Below, piece after piece: positions 3,931-5,302 of a stretch of DNA of 5,302 nucleotides (positions are counted from its first letter, which is position 1; every line of letters starts with the position of its first letter). Source of the stretch: Veillonella sp. (GTDB taxonomy: Bacteria > Bacillota_C > Negativicutes > Veillonellales > Veillonellaceae); NCBI GenBank assembly GCA_018367495.1, contig JAGZGB010000093.1, positions 1-5,302 of the forward strand, read 5' to 3'. The notes under the pieces were generated by a model that was not told the origin of the DNA, did no database searches, and saw only the letters and a program-made list of their open reading frames with translations. Both the position numbers and the translations under genes were made by a program.

Positions 3931-5302
3931 GCAATATGTTCTGCTTCCAATGTGAACAAACTGGTCAACCTAATGGTTGTACTGTACAAGGTGTATGTGG
4001 TAAAACTGCACCAGTTGCTAATAAACAAGATGAATTGACTGCTGCTTTGGTTGGTTTGGCTCGCGCTTTGGATGTGAAAGGTCAAACAAAAGAAGGCGTT
4101 GATTATTTGATGCGTGGCTTGTTTATGTGCGTAACAAATGTTAACTTCTCTGAAGAACGGGTACAAGAATTCATTGATGAAGTAAATGCTTACCATGCAA
4201 AAGTGGATAGTGCTGCACAAAACATCGATTGGGAAGGCTTGTGGAAAGGCGATGAAGATATCGTATCCCTTCGTTCCACACTCCTCTTGGGTATGCGCGG
4301 TATGGCTGCCTATGCTTGGCATGCAGCTCGTCTCGGCTTCCATGATCCAGACGTTGATGCGTGGTTCATTAAAGGTCTTGTTGAATTTGCTAAAGAACAT
4401 TCCGCTGAAGAATGGCTTAACCTTTTGATGGAATTTGGTCAAGTTAACTTGAAATGCATGGCTATCCTCGACAAGGCTAACACTGAAACCTATGGTACTC
4501 CAGTGCCAACAACTGTTCCTTTGACAATTGAACCAGGTCCATTCATCGTAGTAACAGGCCATGACCTCCACGACTTAAACCAATTGTTGGAACAAACTGA
4601 TGGCAAAGGCGTTAACATTTATACGCACGGCGAAATGCTTCCTTGCCATGCTTACCCTGAATTGAAGAAACATCCTCAATTGAAAGGTAACTTCGGTACA
4701 GCTTGGCAAAACCAACAAAAAGAATTCGTTGACGTACCAGGCGCTTTCTTATTCACTACAAACTGCATTATGCCACCAAAAGAAAACTACAAGGCTAATA
4801 TCTTCACAACAGATATGGTAGGTTTCGATGGTTGTGCACATGTAGAAGAAAAAGCTGATGGCACAAAAGACTTCTCTGCTGTTATTGAACGGGCTATTGA
4901 ATTGGGCGGTTACAAAGAAGCTCAAGAATTCACAGGTATTAACGGTGGTCATGAAGTAACAACTGGCTTTGGTCATGGTACTGTTTTGGGTATCGCTGAC
5001 AAGGTTATTGACGCTGTAAAAGCTGGTGCTATTAAACACTTCTTCTTGGTTGGCGGTTGTGACGGTGCTAAAGTAGGCCGTAACTACTACACTGAATTCG
5101 TAAAACAAACACCAAAAGATACTGTTGTATTGACTTTGGCTTGTGGTAAATTCCGTTTCAACGACCTTAACATCGGCGAAATTGGGGGTATCCCTCGTAT
5201 CCTCGATATGGGTCAATGTAATGATGCTTACTCCGCTATTCAAGTAGCTATTGCTTTGGCTGGTGCTTTCGAATGCGATGTAAATGAATTACCATTGACA
5301 CT
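3927..5302 (+). CDS. hcp: hybrid cluster protein (hydroxylamine/NO reductase), 3' end beyond window
   Basis: The first 458 codons of hybrid cluster protein run in frame to the window end with no stop. Hcp is a cytoplasmic Fe-S enzyme first called hydroxylamine reductase; in E. coli it reduces NO to N2O and protects against nitrosative stress. The N-terminal motif C6-x2-C9-x8-C18-x5-C24 is the type found in strict anaerobes such as Desulfovibrio, binding a [4Fe-4S] cluster; enterobacterial enzymes use different spacing. Hybrid-cluster ligands align with Desulfovibrio vulgaris Hcp: H212 (GHDL), E236 (HGEMLP), C280 (TTNC), C378 (GGCDG, the persulfide position), C406 (LACGKFRF) and C431 (GQCNDAY). 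The remaining Glu and Lys ligands should lie just past the window end; a full length near 525 residues is expected. The first domain is about 35 residues shorter than in D. vulgaris. The start has AGGAGG (3915-3920) six bases upstream. It overlaps the leader ORF stop and diverges from the Crp/Fnr regulator. No hcr-like reductase partner is visible. Confidence 0.96.
   Translation, partial: MSNMFCFQCEQTGQPNGCTVQGVCGKTAPVANKQDELTAALVGLARALDVKGQTKEGVDYLMRGLFMCVTNVNFSEERVQEFIDEVNAYHAKVDSAAQNIDWEGLWKGDEDIVSLRSTLLLGMRGMAAYAWHAARLGFHDPDVDAWFIKGLVEFAKEHSAEEWLNLLMEFGQVNLKCMAILDKANTETYGTPVPTTVPLTIEPGPFIVVTGHDLHDLNQLLEQTDGKGVNIYTHGEMLPCHAYPELKKHPQLKGNFGTAWQNQQKEFVDVPGAFLFTTNCIMPPKENYKANIFTTDMVGFDGCAHVEEKADGTKDFSAVIERAIELGGYKEAQEFTGINGGHEVTTGFGHGTVLGIADKVIDAVKAGAIKHFFLVGGCDGAKVGRNYYTEFVKQTPKDTVVLTLACGKFRFNDLNIGEIGGIPRILDMGQCNDAYSAIQVAIALAGAFECDVNELPLT

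Noticed and set aside
3615..4571. 318-residue minus-strand open frame covering the intergenic region and the start of hcp
   Set aside because: It is antisense to clearly coding hcp, has a Ser-Ile run created by the hexamer repeat, overlaps the regulator start and shows no family features. It is a by-product of hcp codon use.
4749..5243. 164-residue minus-strand open frame within hcp
   Set aside because: It is fully antisense to the conserved hcp ligand region and its composition is low-complexity Ser/Thr/Phe. It is a shadow frame.

Overview
The window looks like chromosome of an anaerobic Negativicute, most likely Veillonella or a close relative. This is inferred from three things: a two-subunit class I (Fe-S) fumarate hydratase, an anaerobe-type hybrid cluster protein with a CX2CX8CX5C N-terminal motif, and a moderately AT-rich genome with strong AGGAGG-type ribosome binding sites. 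No database search was possible, so the genus is a judgement.

Left part (1-651): the beta subunit of an Fe-S fumarate hydratase/tartrate dehydratase-type enzyme, its alpha subunit presumably lying just upstream, closed by a very strong intrinsic terminator. Middle part (652-2900): a two-gene operon on the plus strand. The first gene is a UPF0340/DUF436 (YwlG-like) protein. Nine bases after it comes a 519-residue single-pass membrane protein of unknown function. The operon ends at a 17-bp-stem hairpin shared with the convergent gene on the minus strand.

Right part (2900-5302): a divergent regulator/target pair. A Crp/Fnr-family regulator on the minus strand and hcp (hybrid cluster protein, nitric oxide/hydroxylamine detoxification) on the plus strand diverge from a 277-bp AT-rich region. 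hcp is cut by the window end after 458 codons. The six hybrid-cluster ligands expected in this part of the protein are all present.

The intergenic region is the most interesting part. From left to right it holds: a hexanucleotide tandem repeat (GATATA)n in the likely 5' leader of the regulator gene; a consensus -10 for the regulator; an 18-bp imperfect palindrome (ATGTA-N8-TACAT) centred about 41.5 bases before the predicted hcp transcription start; a TATACT -10 with no good -35; a nested stem-loop; and a 16-codon leader ORF with its own Shine-Dalgarno whose stop codon overlaps the hcp start (ATGA). The leader ORF's SD and start codon are buried in the stem-loop, and one arm of the stem can alternatively pair with the hcp SD. 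Together these suggest hcp is controlled twice: by the neighbouring Crp/Fnr-type regulator at transcription, and by a coupled leader peptide or RNA switch in the mRNA leader. The second layer is a hypothesis from the sequence alone.
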